A stretch of 64,000 nt of DNA from JACQFK01 sp035644495 (GTDB taxonomy: Bacteria; Planctomycetota; MHYJ01; JACPRB01): NCBI GenBank assembly GCA_035644495.1, contig DASQOM010000120.1:6458-70457 (forward strand). Direction: 5' to 3'. Shown here in pieces: positions 24,470 through 31,527 of this stretch. The notes beneath the pieces were generated by a model, which was not told the DNA's origin, searched no databases, and was given only the letters and a program-made list of their open reading frames with translations. A program made the translations under genes and the position numbers. Numbering within the stretch: position 1 is the stretch's first letter; each line of letters starts with the position of its first letter.

Positions 24470-25740
24470 TCGTACCTCACGGCGGCCACCGGCTCCATCC
24501 TCGCCGCGCGCCGTGCGGGGAGCCAGCCGGCCAGCACGCTAACAAACACCGAAAATACCACGGAGCCGGCCGCCAGCCAGGCCGAAACGTGGAAGAGGCT
24601 GACGGTCGGCGGCAGGTCGAACACCGGATGGGCGATGAAGTTCAGCGCCTTCCCGATCAGCGCGCCCGCCGCCAGTCCGACCGTCCCACCCAGAAGCCCG
24701 ATCGACGCCGCTTCCGCCAGAAAAAGGCGGCCGATGTCGCCGTTCCGGGCTCCCAGCGCCTTCATGATACCGATCTCCCGCGTCCGTTCAAGCACCGCCA
24801 TCGCCATCGTGTTCGCGATCCCGAAGAGTGACACGACAAGACCGATGGCTCCGACGCAGGCCATGAAGCCTTCCAGCACCAGAAAGATGAGGTTGATGTT
24901 CTTGAGGAGCTCGACGGCGCTGAGGGTGGCGAATCCCGAGTTCCGCAGCCGACGGGCCACTTCCTCGGACTGCCGGGGATCGCTGAGGCGGACCTCGGCG
25001 GACAGGTAGCTTCCCCGCTTGGACGGCAGGAGCGGATGGGCTGCTTTTCGCTCTCTCAGCGAAAGGGCCTGATCGAGGGGAAGATAGATCTGGCGGCCCT
25101 TGAAGCCAAAGGCCTCGGTGTCGAGCACGCCGGCCACCGTATAGACATCTTCGTCCGGCGCTTCGGCGTCGTCCTGGAGGAACCCCGTGAACGTCACCTT
25201 CCGGTTCACCGCCTCCCCGGGCTTCAGGTTCACCCGGAGCTCCAGGAACGCCGTCGGCAGCAGGCAGACCTTGTCGGTGCGCGAGGTCCACATCGACCCG
25301 GCGACGATGTGCTTCGCATATCGGGCCTCCTCGTCGGCCCCGACGCCCTCGACCGGATAGACGACGGCGCCCTCCTTCCCTTCGATCGCGACGCGGAGGA
25401 ACAGGTTCAGCTCCGGCCTCACGGACGCGATGCCCGGGATCGCGCGGATCTCGTCCAGGTCCTTGTCGGTCATGGGCAGCATCTGCGCGTCGAGGCCGAA
25501 GTTGAAGGGCGCGGCCTTCTTCTTGGCCGCGTCGCCCCGCACGCGGCGGACGGTCAGCGTCCGGAGCGATTCGTCGGTCTCGAAGAGCTGGACGACCTGG
25601 CGCTGGAGCCCGAGGCCGAGGGAAACCATGAGGACCAGGGAGGCGACGCCGACGACGACGCCGGCCGAGGTCAGCAGCGTCCGCCCCTTGCGGCGCGCGA
25701 GGTTCTCCCAGGCCATCGAGAGGGTGTCAGCGGCGTTCAT
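24466..25740 (-). CDS. ABC transporter permease, MacB/FtsX type
   Basis: 424 aa. One N-terminal helix (LLTSAGVVVGVASLVLMVSLGLGL) is followed by a large periplasmic domain (~45-275) and three C-terminal helices (FMACVGAIGLVVSLFGIANTM; AASIGLLGGTVGLAAGALIG; WLAAGSVVFSVFVSVLAGW). ERTREIGIMKALGAR between helices 2 and 3 is the FtsX-domain hallmark. Such permeases act as mechanotransmitters (lipoproteins, peptides) rather than classic channels. It overlaps the ATPase gene by 14 nt. Confidence 0.9.
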   Translation of the reverse strand: MNAADTLSMAWENLARRKGRTLLTSAGVVVGVASLVLMVSLGLGLQRQVVQLFETDESLRTLTVRRVRGDAAKKKAAPFNFGLDAQMLPMTDKDLDEIRAIPGIASVRPELNLFLRVAIEGKEGAVVYPVEGVGADEEARYAKHIVAGSMWTSRTDKVCLLPTAFLELRVNLKPGEAVNRKVTFTGFLQDDAEAPDEDVYTVAGVLDTEAFGFKGRQIYLPLDQALSLRERKAAHPLLPSKRGSYLSAEVRLSDPRQSEEVARRLRNSGFATLSAVELLKNINLIFLVLEGFMACVGAIGLVVSLFGIANTMAMAVLERTREIGIMKALGARNGDIGRLFLAEAASIGLLGGTVGLAAGALIGKALNFIAHPVFDLPPTVSLFHVSAWLAAGSVVFSVFVSVLAGWLPARRAARMEPVAAVRYE

Positions 25741-26407
25741 CGCCGACCACCTTGCCGTCGCGAAGCTCGACCGTGCGCCGGGCGAAACCGTCCGCCAGGA
25801 CGCGGTCGTGGGTCACGACGAGGATTGTCTTGTCCTTCAGCGTGCGGAGGAGCTCGAGGATCTCGGCGGCGGTCTTCGAGTCGAGGTTCCCGGTCGGCTC
25901 GTCGGCCAGGAGCAGGGGCGGATCGTGGACGAGGGCGCGCGCGATCGCGACGCGCTGCTGCTCTCCGCCGGAGAGCTGGCCGGGACGGTGCGCGCGGCGG
26001 CCTTCGAGCCCGGTCCGCGAGAGGAGCTCGGCGGCGCGCCGGGCGCGCTCGGCTTTCGGGACGCCGGCGAGCACCAGCGGCAGCTCGACGTTCTGCTGCG
26101 CGGTGAGGGTCGGGATCAGGTTGAAGAACTGGAAGATGAACCCCACGTCCTGCCGGCGGTAGAGGGCGAGCTCGTCCTCGCTGCTCTCGGCCAGGCGCTT
26201 CCCGCGGACGAAGACCTCGCCCGAGGTCGGCCGGTCGAGGCCCCCGATGAGCTGGAGCAGGGTCGACTTGCCGCTGCCGGACCGCCCCACGATGGCGGCG
26301 ATCTCCCCCGTGGCGAAGTCGAGCGAGACGCCGTCGAGCGCGGAGAGCACGGTCTCGCCCATCACGTAGCGCCGGGTGAGTCGCTCGATCCGGACGAGTT
26401 CGGCCAT
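25727..26407 (-). CDS. ABC transporter ATP-binding protein, MacB/LolD type
   Basis: 226 aa from MAELVRIERL; the ATG at 26437 is less likely because it lies within the palindromic repeat region. Walker A is GRSGSGKST, signature LSGGEQQRVAIARAL, Walker B LLLADEPTGNLD, and the Q-loop region is FIFQFFNLIPTLT. It partners the FtsX-type permease encoded next. It is the first gene of the operon that also carries lexA, so SOS control could extend to the transporter or the reverse. Confidence 0.9.
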   Translation of the reverse strand: MAELVRIERLTRRYVMGETVLSALDGVSLDFATGEIAAIVGRSGSGKSTLLQLIGGLDRPTSGEVFVRGKRLAESSEDELALYRRQDVGFIFQFFNLIPTLTAQQNVELPLVLAGVPKAERARRAAELLSRTGLEGRRAHRPGQLSGGEQQRVAIARALVHDPPLLLADEPTGNLDSKTAAEILELLRTLKDKTILVVTHDRVLADGFARRTVELRDGKVVGDERR

Positions 26408-26433
26408 GAAGGGGCCTATCCTGCCATCGCCCC

Positions 26434-26460
26434 CCACAAAATAGCCAGTCTATTTTGTGG
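26434..26460. repeat. Covarying palindromic hairpin, copy B
   Basis: CCACAAAATAG / CTATTTTGTGG, perfect over 11 bp, around the loop CCAGT. The same outer arms and geometry as copies A and D, but the inner four base pairs differ and stay complementary. It lies in the divergent spacer between the ABC-lexA operon and the MFS gene. Confidence 0.85.
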
Positions 26461-26464
26461 AACA

Positions 26465-26491
26465 CCACAAAGGTGACGGTCTTGTTTGTGG
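26465..26491. repeat. Covarying palindromic hairpin, copy C (degenerate)
   Basis: CCACAAAGGTG / CTTGTTTGTGG around ACGGT, 4 nt after copy B and of the same 11-5-11 length. The outer seven base pairs are intact; most of the inner four no longer pair, as though one arm had been replaced. The right arm is identical to that of copy D. Confidence 0.7.
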
Positions 26492-26534
26492 AAGCTCGAC
26501 AGGAGCGGCGGGTTCCGATAGGCTTCGGACCGCC

Positions 26535-27779
26535 ATGAGCACCGAGGCCCCGCCCTCCGCCGGCCGGCGCGCCGCCTTCGTGTTCATCTTCATGACCGTC
26601 GCCCTCGACGTCCTCGCGCTCGGCGTCATCATCCCCGTCCTCCCCAAGCTGGTGAAGACCTTCGTCGGCGGGGACGCCCCGAAAGCCGCCCACCTCTTCG
26701 GCCTCTTCGGCACCGTCTGGGCCCTGATGCAATTCCTCTGCTCGCCGTTCCTCGGCATGCTGTCCGACCGCTTCGGCCGCAGGCCCGTCATTCTCCTCTC
26801 CTGCCTCGGACTCGGCGTCGATTACTTCGCGATGGCGATGGCCCCGACCCTGGCCTGGCTCTTCGTCGGCCGTGTCGTCTCCGGCATCACCTCCGCGAGC
26901 ATCGGTGCCGCGGGGGCGTACATCGCCGACGTCACTCCGCCTGAGAAGCGGGCCGCCAGCTTCGGAATGCTGGGCGCCGCGTGGGGGCTCGGCTTCGTGC
27001 TGGGTCCGGCGATGGGCGGGCTCCTGGGCGGCATCTCCCCGAGGCTCCCGTTCTGGGTGGCCGGCAGCTTGAGCCTGGTCAACGCGCTCTACGGGCTTTT
27101 CGTGCTCCCGGAGTCCCTTTCGCCCGAGCGCCGGGTCCGCTTCTCGTGGAAGAAGGCCAACCCGATCGGCGCCCTCGTCCTCCTCCGCTCCTATCCCCGC
27201 CTCACCGGGCTTGCGAGCGTCTTCCTCCTGTATCAGCTCGCCCACCAGGTACTGCCCAGCGTCTTCGTCCTCTACACCGACCACCGCTACGACTGGAAGG
27301 AGCGCGACGTCGGGCTCTGCATGACGGGGGTCGGGATCTGCGGGGTCATCGTCCAAGGCGGCCTCGTCAAGCGGATCGTCGCGCGCATCGGGGAGCGCCG
27401 CGCGATGCTGACCGGCCTCGTCTTCGGCATGGCCGGCTTCACCATTTACGGGATGGCGACCACCGGAACCGGGATCCTGCTCGGCATCCCGGTCTTCTCC
27501 CTGATGGGCCTCTTCGGACCCTCGGCGCTCGGCCTGATGTCCCGGGTCGTCGACCCCACCCAGCAGGGACAACTGCAGGGGGCCAACAGCTGCGTCGGCG
27601 GCATCGCCGGACTGATCGGACCGGGACTCTTCACCACGGCGTTCGCCGAGGCCATCCGTCCCGACCGCACCTGGAACCTCCCCGGCGCGCCCTTCCTGCT
27701 GGCCGCCTCCCTCCTCGGCGCGGCCTTCCTCCTGACGCTGATCTTCACGCGCCCGTCCGCCCCGCGCGTCGCGGATTGA
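26535..27779 (+). CDS. MFS efflux transporter (TetA-like, DHA1 family)
   Basis: 414 aa with 12 predicted membrane helices. The MFS motif A between helices 2 and 3 is clear (GMLSDRFGRRPVIL), and TM4-5 contains GRVVSGITSASIGAAGAYIAD and GMLGAAWGLGFVLGPAMGG, the motif C of drug:proton antiporters. TetA-type pumps export tetracyclines and other drugs, but the substrate cannot be told from sequence. The start at 26535 has no SD. Its stop overlaps the -35 of the next gene's promoter. Confidence 0.9.
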   Translation: MSTEAPPSAGRRAAFVFIFMTVALDVLALGVIIPVLPKLVKTFVGGDAPKAAHLFGLFGTVWALMQFLCSPFLGMLSDRFGRRPVILLSCLGLGVDYFAMAMAPTLAWLFVGRVVSGITSASIGAAGAYIADVTPPEKRAASFGMLGAAWGLGFVLGPAMGGLLGGISPRLPFWVAGSLSLVNALYGLFVLPESLSPERRVRFSWKKANPIGALVLLRSYPRLTGLASVFLLYQLAHQVLPSVFVLYTDHRYDWKERDVGLCMTGVGICGVIVQGGLVKRIVARIGERRAMLTGLVFGMAGFTIYGMATTGTGILLGIPVFSLMGLFGPSALGLMSRVVDPTQQGQLQGANSCVGGIAGLIGPGLFTTAFAEAIRPDRTWNLPGAPFLLAASLLGAAFLLTLIFTRPSAPRVAD

Positions 27780-27805
27780 CTTCGATCTTCGACCCCCGAT
27801 ATACT
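27776..27805 (+). promoter_or_regulatory. Promoter of the Tyr-rich lipoprotein (leaderless type)
   Basis: TTGACT (27776-27781), 18-nt spacer, TATACT (27800-27805), then 6 nt to the ATG at 27812 with no SD. The best example in the window of a promoter that would start transcription at the start codon itself. Confidence 0.6.
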
Positions 27806-27811
27806 GAATTC

Positions 27812-28273
27812 ATGAAGAAGATGCTGTGCCTCCTGCTCCTGGCCGCCGCCGGCTGCACCTATCCCGCGTATACCGTCCGCCGGGTCCTCCCCAGCGAACC
27901 TCCCGTGTCCCGGGAGGAGCTCGAGCGGCTCTCCAACGCCGGCGTCTCCGAATCGGTCGTCAATGAGCTTCTCGAGAAGCGCGGCGCCCAGCCGCTGACG
28001 ACCGACGACCTGGTCGCGCTCAAGAACGCCGGGGCCCCGGATCCCATCGTCCAGAAGGCCATCGCCTCCGAGCGCAAGATCGTGGAGAGGGTCTACGTCG
28101 AGGAGTACCCCTACTATTATGGCTATCCCTACTACGGGTATCCGTACTACTACGGCTACCCCTACACCAGCGTCTCGTTCAGCTACGGCGTGGGCTGGGG
28201 CTGGGGCTGGGGCGGCGGCTACTACCACGACGGATACCCCCGCGGCTACGCCGGCGTCCACGCCTATCGCTGA
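27812..28273 (+). CDS. Lipoprotein with Tyr/Gly-rich C-terminal tail
   Basis: 153 aa. Lipoprotein signal KKMLCLLLLAAAGC with Cys15 as lipid site. The middle (~30-90) has two similar helical repeats (SREELERLSNAGVSESVVNELL and TTDDLVALKNAGAPDPIVQK). The tail is low complexity, with repeated YPYYYGYPYYGYP followed by WGWGWGGGYY, as in many surface lipoproteins of unknown role. Probably outer-membrane attached and surface or periplasm facing. Confidence 0.75.
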   Translation: MKKMLCLLLLAAAGCTYPAYTVRRVLPSEPPVSREELERLSNAGVSESVVNELLEKRGAQPLTTDDLVALKNAGAPDPIVQKAIASERKIVERVYVEEYPYYYGYPYYGYPYYYGYPYTSVSFSYGVGWGWGWGGGYYHDGYPRGYAGVHAYR

Positions 28274-28290
28274 CGGGTTCTATAATCTCC

Positions 28291-28320
28291 TTGACCGTCC
28301 CCCGTGCCGGGGCCTAAGCT
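28291..28320 (+). promoter_or_regulatory. Possible promoter of the NIL-domain gene
   Basis: TTGACC (28291), 18 nt, TAAGCT (28315-28320), 7 nt before the ATG. A perfect TATAAT at 28281-28286 lacks a -35 but could serve instead, giving a ~35-nt leader. Confidence 0.35.
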
Positions 28321-28327
28321 CCTGACC

Positions 28328-28573
28328 ATGGCCGCGAAGGAATCGAAGAAGTCCGAAAAATTCAAGATGACCTTCCCCGCCAAGATCGTCGGGGAGCCCA
28401 TCATGACCAAGCTCTCGCACGACTTCGGGGTCAGCTATAACATGATCCGCGGCCGCATCACCGACAAGGGCGCCTGGCTCGACGTCGAGCTGCTCGGAGC
28501 CCCCAAGAACATCGAGCACGCCCTCACCTTCCTCAAGGATCGCGGCGTCACCGTCGCCCCCCTCGAAAACTGA
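28328..28573 (+). CDS. NIL-domain small protein
   Basis: 81 aa from MAAKES. The sequence KFKMTFPAKIVGEPIMTKLS then FGVSYNMIRGRITDKGAWLD and FLKDRGVTVAPL follows the NIL domain (an ACT-like ligand-binding fold found in MetN and ferredoxins). Alone it may bind methionine or a cofactor, or dimerise with a partner. A second stand-alone NIL protein is encoded at 58764. Confidence 0.75.
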   Translation: MAAKESKKSEKFKMTFPAKIVGEPIMTKLSHDFGVSYNMIRGRITDKGAWLDVELLGAPKNIEHALTFLKDRGVTVAPLEN

Positions 28574-28597
28574 AGCCGGATCCGCGGCGCGGATCCG

Positions 28598-29392
28598 TCA
28601 TCCCCCGTGGATCACCTTGCGCGGCTTGAGCCCCAAGTCCGCCTTCTCCCCGATCCCCACGAAGCGCGGGCCGCAATAGACGCGGACGATCCCGCCGACC
28701 GGACGATCGACCACGCGGCCGTTCTCGAAACGGTGCAGCTCCTCGGTCGTCAGGCGGATCTCCGGCAGGTGCAGCAGCGCCGCGTCCATCGGCAGCAGCT
28801 CGGTCGACGCGTCCTCCACGCGGAACGGACCGCAGGCCGTGCGCCGCAGCACCGTGACGTGGCCGCCCAGATCGCGCGCGATCGACCTCACATAGAGGCC
28901 CTTCGAGCCGCGCACCCGGAACCTCGCCCGCGGCGGCTCGTACGACAGCAGCGCCAGCTCGTCCACGCGCACCCGCCGCTCCGGCGCCTCGACCTCGCGG
29001 CCCTTCCGGGCGTATTCGTACAGCTTCCGGCCCTCGACCTTCACGGCCGAGTACTTCGGCGGCCGCTGGACGATCTCGCCGAGCAGCTTTGCCGACGCCG
29101 CCTGGAGCTCCGCGCGCGACAGCACCGGCCGCTCCCCGATCCGCGGCCCGTCCGCGTCGTCCGTCTCCGTCAGGATCCCGAGCTCGAACTCGACCTCGTA
29201 CGTCTTGTCGTACTGCATGTACTCCAGCAGCCGCGTCGCCTTCCCCACTCCGAGGAGGAGCAGCCCGGTCGCCAGGGGATCCAGCGTCCCCGCGTGGCCG
29301 ACGCTCCGCTCCCCGAGTTCGCGGCGGACGGCGTCGACGACATCGTGCGATGTCTTTCCCTGGGGCTTGTCGACCAGTAGAATTCCGTCCAT
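28598..29392 (-). CDS. truB: tRNA pseudouridine-55 synthase
   Basis: 264 aa. The start DGILLVDKPQGKTSHDVVDA and the catalytic-Asp motif VGHAGTLDPLATGLLLLGVG (Asp38) are canonical, as are RPPKYSAVKVEGRKLYEYAR and KGLYVRSIARDLG. It makes pseudouridine 55 in the T loop of tRNAs. A C-terminal PUA-like part remains. Its ATG (29390-29392) overlaps the ATG of rsmI on the other strand (CATG), so neither gene has a conventional 5' leader. Confidence 0.95.
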   Translation of the reverse strand: MDGILLVDKPQGKTSHDVVDAVRRELGERSVGHAGTLDPLATGLLLLGVGKATRLLEYMQYDKTYEVEFELGILTETDDADGPRIGERPVLSRAELQAASAKLLGEIVQRPPKYSAVKVEGRKLYEYARKGREVEAPERRVRVDELALLSYEPPRARFRVRGSKGLYVRSIARDLGGHVTVLRRTACGPFRVEDASTELLPMDAALLHLPEIRLTTEELHRFENGRVVDRPVGGIVRVYCGPRFVGIGEKADLGLKPRKVIHGG

Positions 29393-30113
29393 GCTTTACG
29401 TGCTCGCGACGCCGATCGGCAACCTCGAGGACCTGTCGGCGCGCGCGCTCCGCATCTTACGGGAAGTGGACGCGATTGTCAGCGAAGACACGCGCACGAC
29501 GATGAAGCTGCTCGCCCGCCACGAGATCCGCAAGCCGCTCATCGCCTATTTCCAGTACAGTCCTCCCCGGCGCCTCCAGGAGATCCTCGAAAAGCTGAAG
29601 GCCGGACAGTCGATCGCGCTCGTAACCGAGTCGGGGACTCCGGGCGTCAGCGACCCCGGCGCGCGGCTCGTCGACGCGGCCTTCGATGCGGGCATCAAGG
29701 TCGTCCCGCTGCCCGGCCCCTCGGCGGTCGCCGTCGCGGCCTCCGTCTGCGGATTCGGCGCCGACGCCTTCCACTTCGCCGGCTTCCTCCCGAAGAAGCC
29801 CGGCAAGAGACGGAGGATGCTGGAAACGATGAAGGCCCTGGAGGTGACGCTGATCTTCTTCGAGTCGCCTTATCGCGTGGCCGCCCTGCTCGACGACGTC
29901 CAGGCCGTGCTCGGGGACCGGCGGATCACCGTCTGCCGGGAGCTCACGAAGCTGCACGAGGAGGTGTGGCGGTCGACGGTGTCGAAGGCGATCGAGAAGT
30001 ACAGAAGGGAGGAGCCGCGCGGCGAGTTCACGCTCGCCGTCGAGGGCCTGCCCGCCGAAGCCTCCGAGGAGGAGGACCTACATCCCGATCTCAAGCCCGA
30101 CGAGATAGGATAG
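29391..30113 (+). CDS. rsmI: 16S rRNA (cytidine-1402 2'-O) methyltransferase
   Basis: 240 aa. Canonical start LYVLATPIGNLEDLSARALR, then SEDTRTTMKLLARHEI, LVTESGTPGVSDPGARLV and PLPGPSAVAVAAS, all RsmI/SAM-dependent tetrapyrrole-methylase-fold signatures. It methylates C1402 in the ribosomal P site. TAGAAT lies 7 nt before the ATG without an SD. The ATG shares two bases with the truB start on the opposite strand. Its 3' end overlaps the convergent barrel protein by 36 nt. The C terminus is slightly short (ends LHPDLKPDEIG). Confidence 0.95.
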   Translation: MLYVLATPIGNLEDLSARALRILREVDAIVSEDTRTTMKLLARHEIRKPLIAYFQYSPPRRLQEILEKLKAGQSIALVTESGTPGVSDPGARLVDAAFDAGIKVVPLPGPSAVAVAASVCGFGADAFHFAGFLPKKPGKRRRMLETMKALEVTLIFFESPYRVAALLDDVQAVLGDRRITVCRELTKLHEEVWRSTVSKAIEKYRREEPRGEFTLAVEGLPAEASEEEDLHPDLKPDEIG

Positions 30114-30731
30114 GTTCAGCGAGAAGTTCGTCGACGTCTGGTGGAAGTCGGTGTTGATGCCGTCGATCACGAGACCGACCTTCAGCCGCAGCATTTCCCA
30201 GAGGCGCGCCGTCACGGCCGCCTCGCCCGTGACCGTAAACCCGATTTCGTTGCGGACCACCGACGAGTCGAGCCACGTCGGACCGACGCCGCCGCCCAGC
30301 ACCAGGGCGAACTCCGGATGCAGCGGGACGTGGATCCCGGCCCCGAAGAGGAGCGCCTGCATGCGGATGTCCTCGGGCGGCGCCGAGGTGGGACCGTTCC
30401 CGAACTCGTTGTAGCGGTAGGTCATGTGGACCGAGATGTGCGGGAAGATCTCGACGCCGTACCGGACGTAGAACCCCATATGCGACTTGAGCTGCAGGTC
30501 GCTGCTGAAGTCGGTGTACATCGCGCCGGCCTCGAGCTCGCTGTGCCGGTAGAAGAACTCCATCGGGGTGAGCGAGGCGGTGTCGTCGGGCCGCTGCCGG
30601 TCGTTCTCCACGTCCTGCCGTTCGCGGGGCTCGTCCTCGAGCGACATCGTGAGCGGGAGCCCCAGTTCGTCGGCGCGCGCGGCGGCCGCGGCCGCGAGAA
30701 GGAGCGGGAGCGCGAGGACGAACGGCTTCAT
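30078..30731 (-). CDS. Outer-membrane beta-barrel-like protein
   Basis: 217 aa with a signal peptide (KPFVLALPLLLAAAAAARA). From residue ~60 it shows alternating beta strands with aromatic girdles (HSELEAGAMYTDFSSDLQLK; MGFYVRYGVEIFPHISVHMTYRYNEF; LALVLGGGVGPTWL-like; LRLKVGLVIDGI; FSLNLSYLVGLEIGM), about eight strands in all, fitting an OmpW/PagP-size barrel. SD AGGGAGA lies 7 nt before the ATG, with a TATAGG -10-like element further up. Its 3' end overlaps rsmI. Function unknown. Confidence 0.7.
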   Translation of the reverse strand: MKPFVLALPLLLAAAAAARADELGLPLTMSLEDEPRERQDVENDRQRPDDTASLTPMEFFYRHSELEAGAMYTDFSSDLQLKSHMGFYVRYGVEIFPHISVHMTYRYNEFGNGPTSAPPEDIRMQALLFGAGIHVPLHPEFALVLGGGVGPTWLDSSVVRNEIGFTVTGEAAVTARLWEMLRLKVGLVIDGINTDFHQTSTNFSLNLSYLVGLEIGM

Positions 30732-30809
30732 GGACGGTCTCCCTTCAGGTACTCCAACCTATACATCGGCTGGAACGCCGGATCTATTGAGAGCAAAAGA
30801 GAGGCGGCG

Positions 30810-31505
30810 TCAGGATCCGAGGCGATCAAGGATTCCCTCGAAGACCCGCTGAGCGGGGGCGCGGGCGGGATTGCCCCCCATATAGGGGACTTCGCCGAGC
30901 AGCGGCGCTCCGGTCAATTCGACCATCGCAGCGGGATTCAGCCTCTCCGCCAGGCCCTTCCGCGACCGGGTCGAGTGATTGACGACCAGACCCAGGACGC
31001 GCAGCCCCAGGGTGCGGGCGGCGTGGAGGGTGAGAGCCGTGTGATTCAGGGTGCCGAGGGAAGGCCGGGTCACGATCACCAGGGGGAGCCGCAGCTTCCG
31101 GGCCAGATCGACGACCGTGAACCCGGTGAGCAGTGGGACGAGGAGTCCTCCGACTCCTTCGACGATCATCGGGGCGTGACGGCGGCGCAGGGTTTCGTAG
31201 GCTTTCCAGACTTTGGCGAGCCGGATGGGCTTCTTCGCCACCTGCGACGCCATCAGCGGGGCCAGCGGCGGCTTGAGGCAGACGGGATTGATGAGCTCCA
31301 GGGGGTCGTCGACGCCCGCCGCCCATTTCAGGAGCTCCGCGTCCTCGGAAACCAGGCGTCCCCGGACCGTTCGGGCGCCGCTCGCGAACGGCTTCATGAC
31401 CCCGACGGACAGCCCGCGCCGGTGCAGGGCGGCCGCCAGCCCGGCGCTGATGAAGGTTTTGCCGATGCCGGTATCCGTTCCCGTGACCAGAAACGAGGGG
31501 ATCAC
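30810..31505 (-). CDS. bioD: Dethiobiotin synthetase
   Basis: 231 aa. FLVTGTDTGIGKTFISAGLA is the BioD P-loop; VMKPFASGAR, MIVEGVGGLLVPL and GRPSLGTLNHT-like TRPSLGTLNHTALTLHA are further family motifs. It closes the ureido ring of dethiobiotin from DAPA, CO2 and ATP. It lies 22 nt downstream of topA on the same strand, with no other bio genes nearby. Confidence 0.93.
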   Translation of the reverse strand: MIPSFLVTGTDTGIGKTFISAGLAAALHRRGLSVGVMKPFASGARTVRGRLVSEDAELLKWAAGVDDPLELINPVCLKPPLAPLMASQVAKKPIRLAKVWKAYETLRRRHAPMIVEGVGGLLVPLLTGFTVVDLARKLRLPLVIVTRPSLGTLNHTALTLHAARTLGLRVLGLVVNHSTRSRKGLAERLNPAAMVELTGAPLLGEVPYMGGNPARAPAQRVFEGILDRLGS

Positions 31506-31527
31506 GGGAGGGAAGGAACCGTCACGG

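Noticed and set aside
26407..26535. Hairpins B and C as LexA operators
   Set aside because: They do not resemble known SOS boxes and the same elements occur near ribBA and a pseudogene; cannot be decided without binding data, so not annotated as such.
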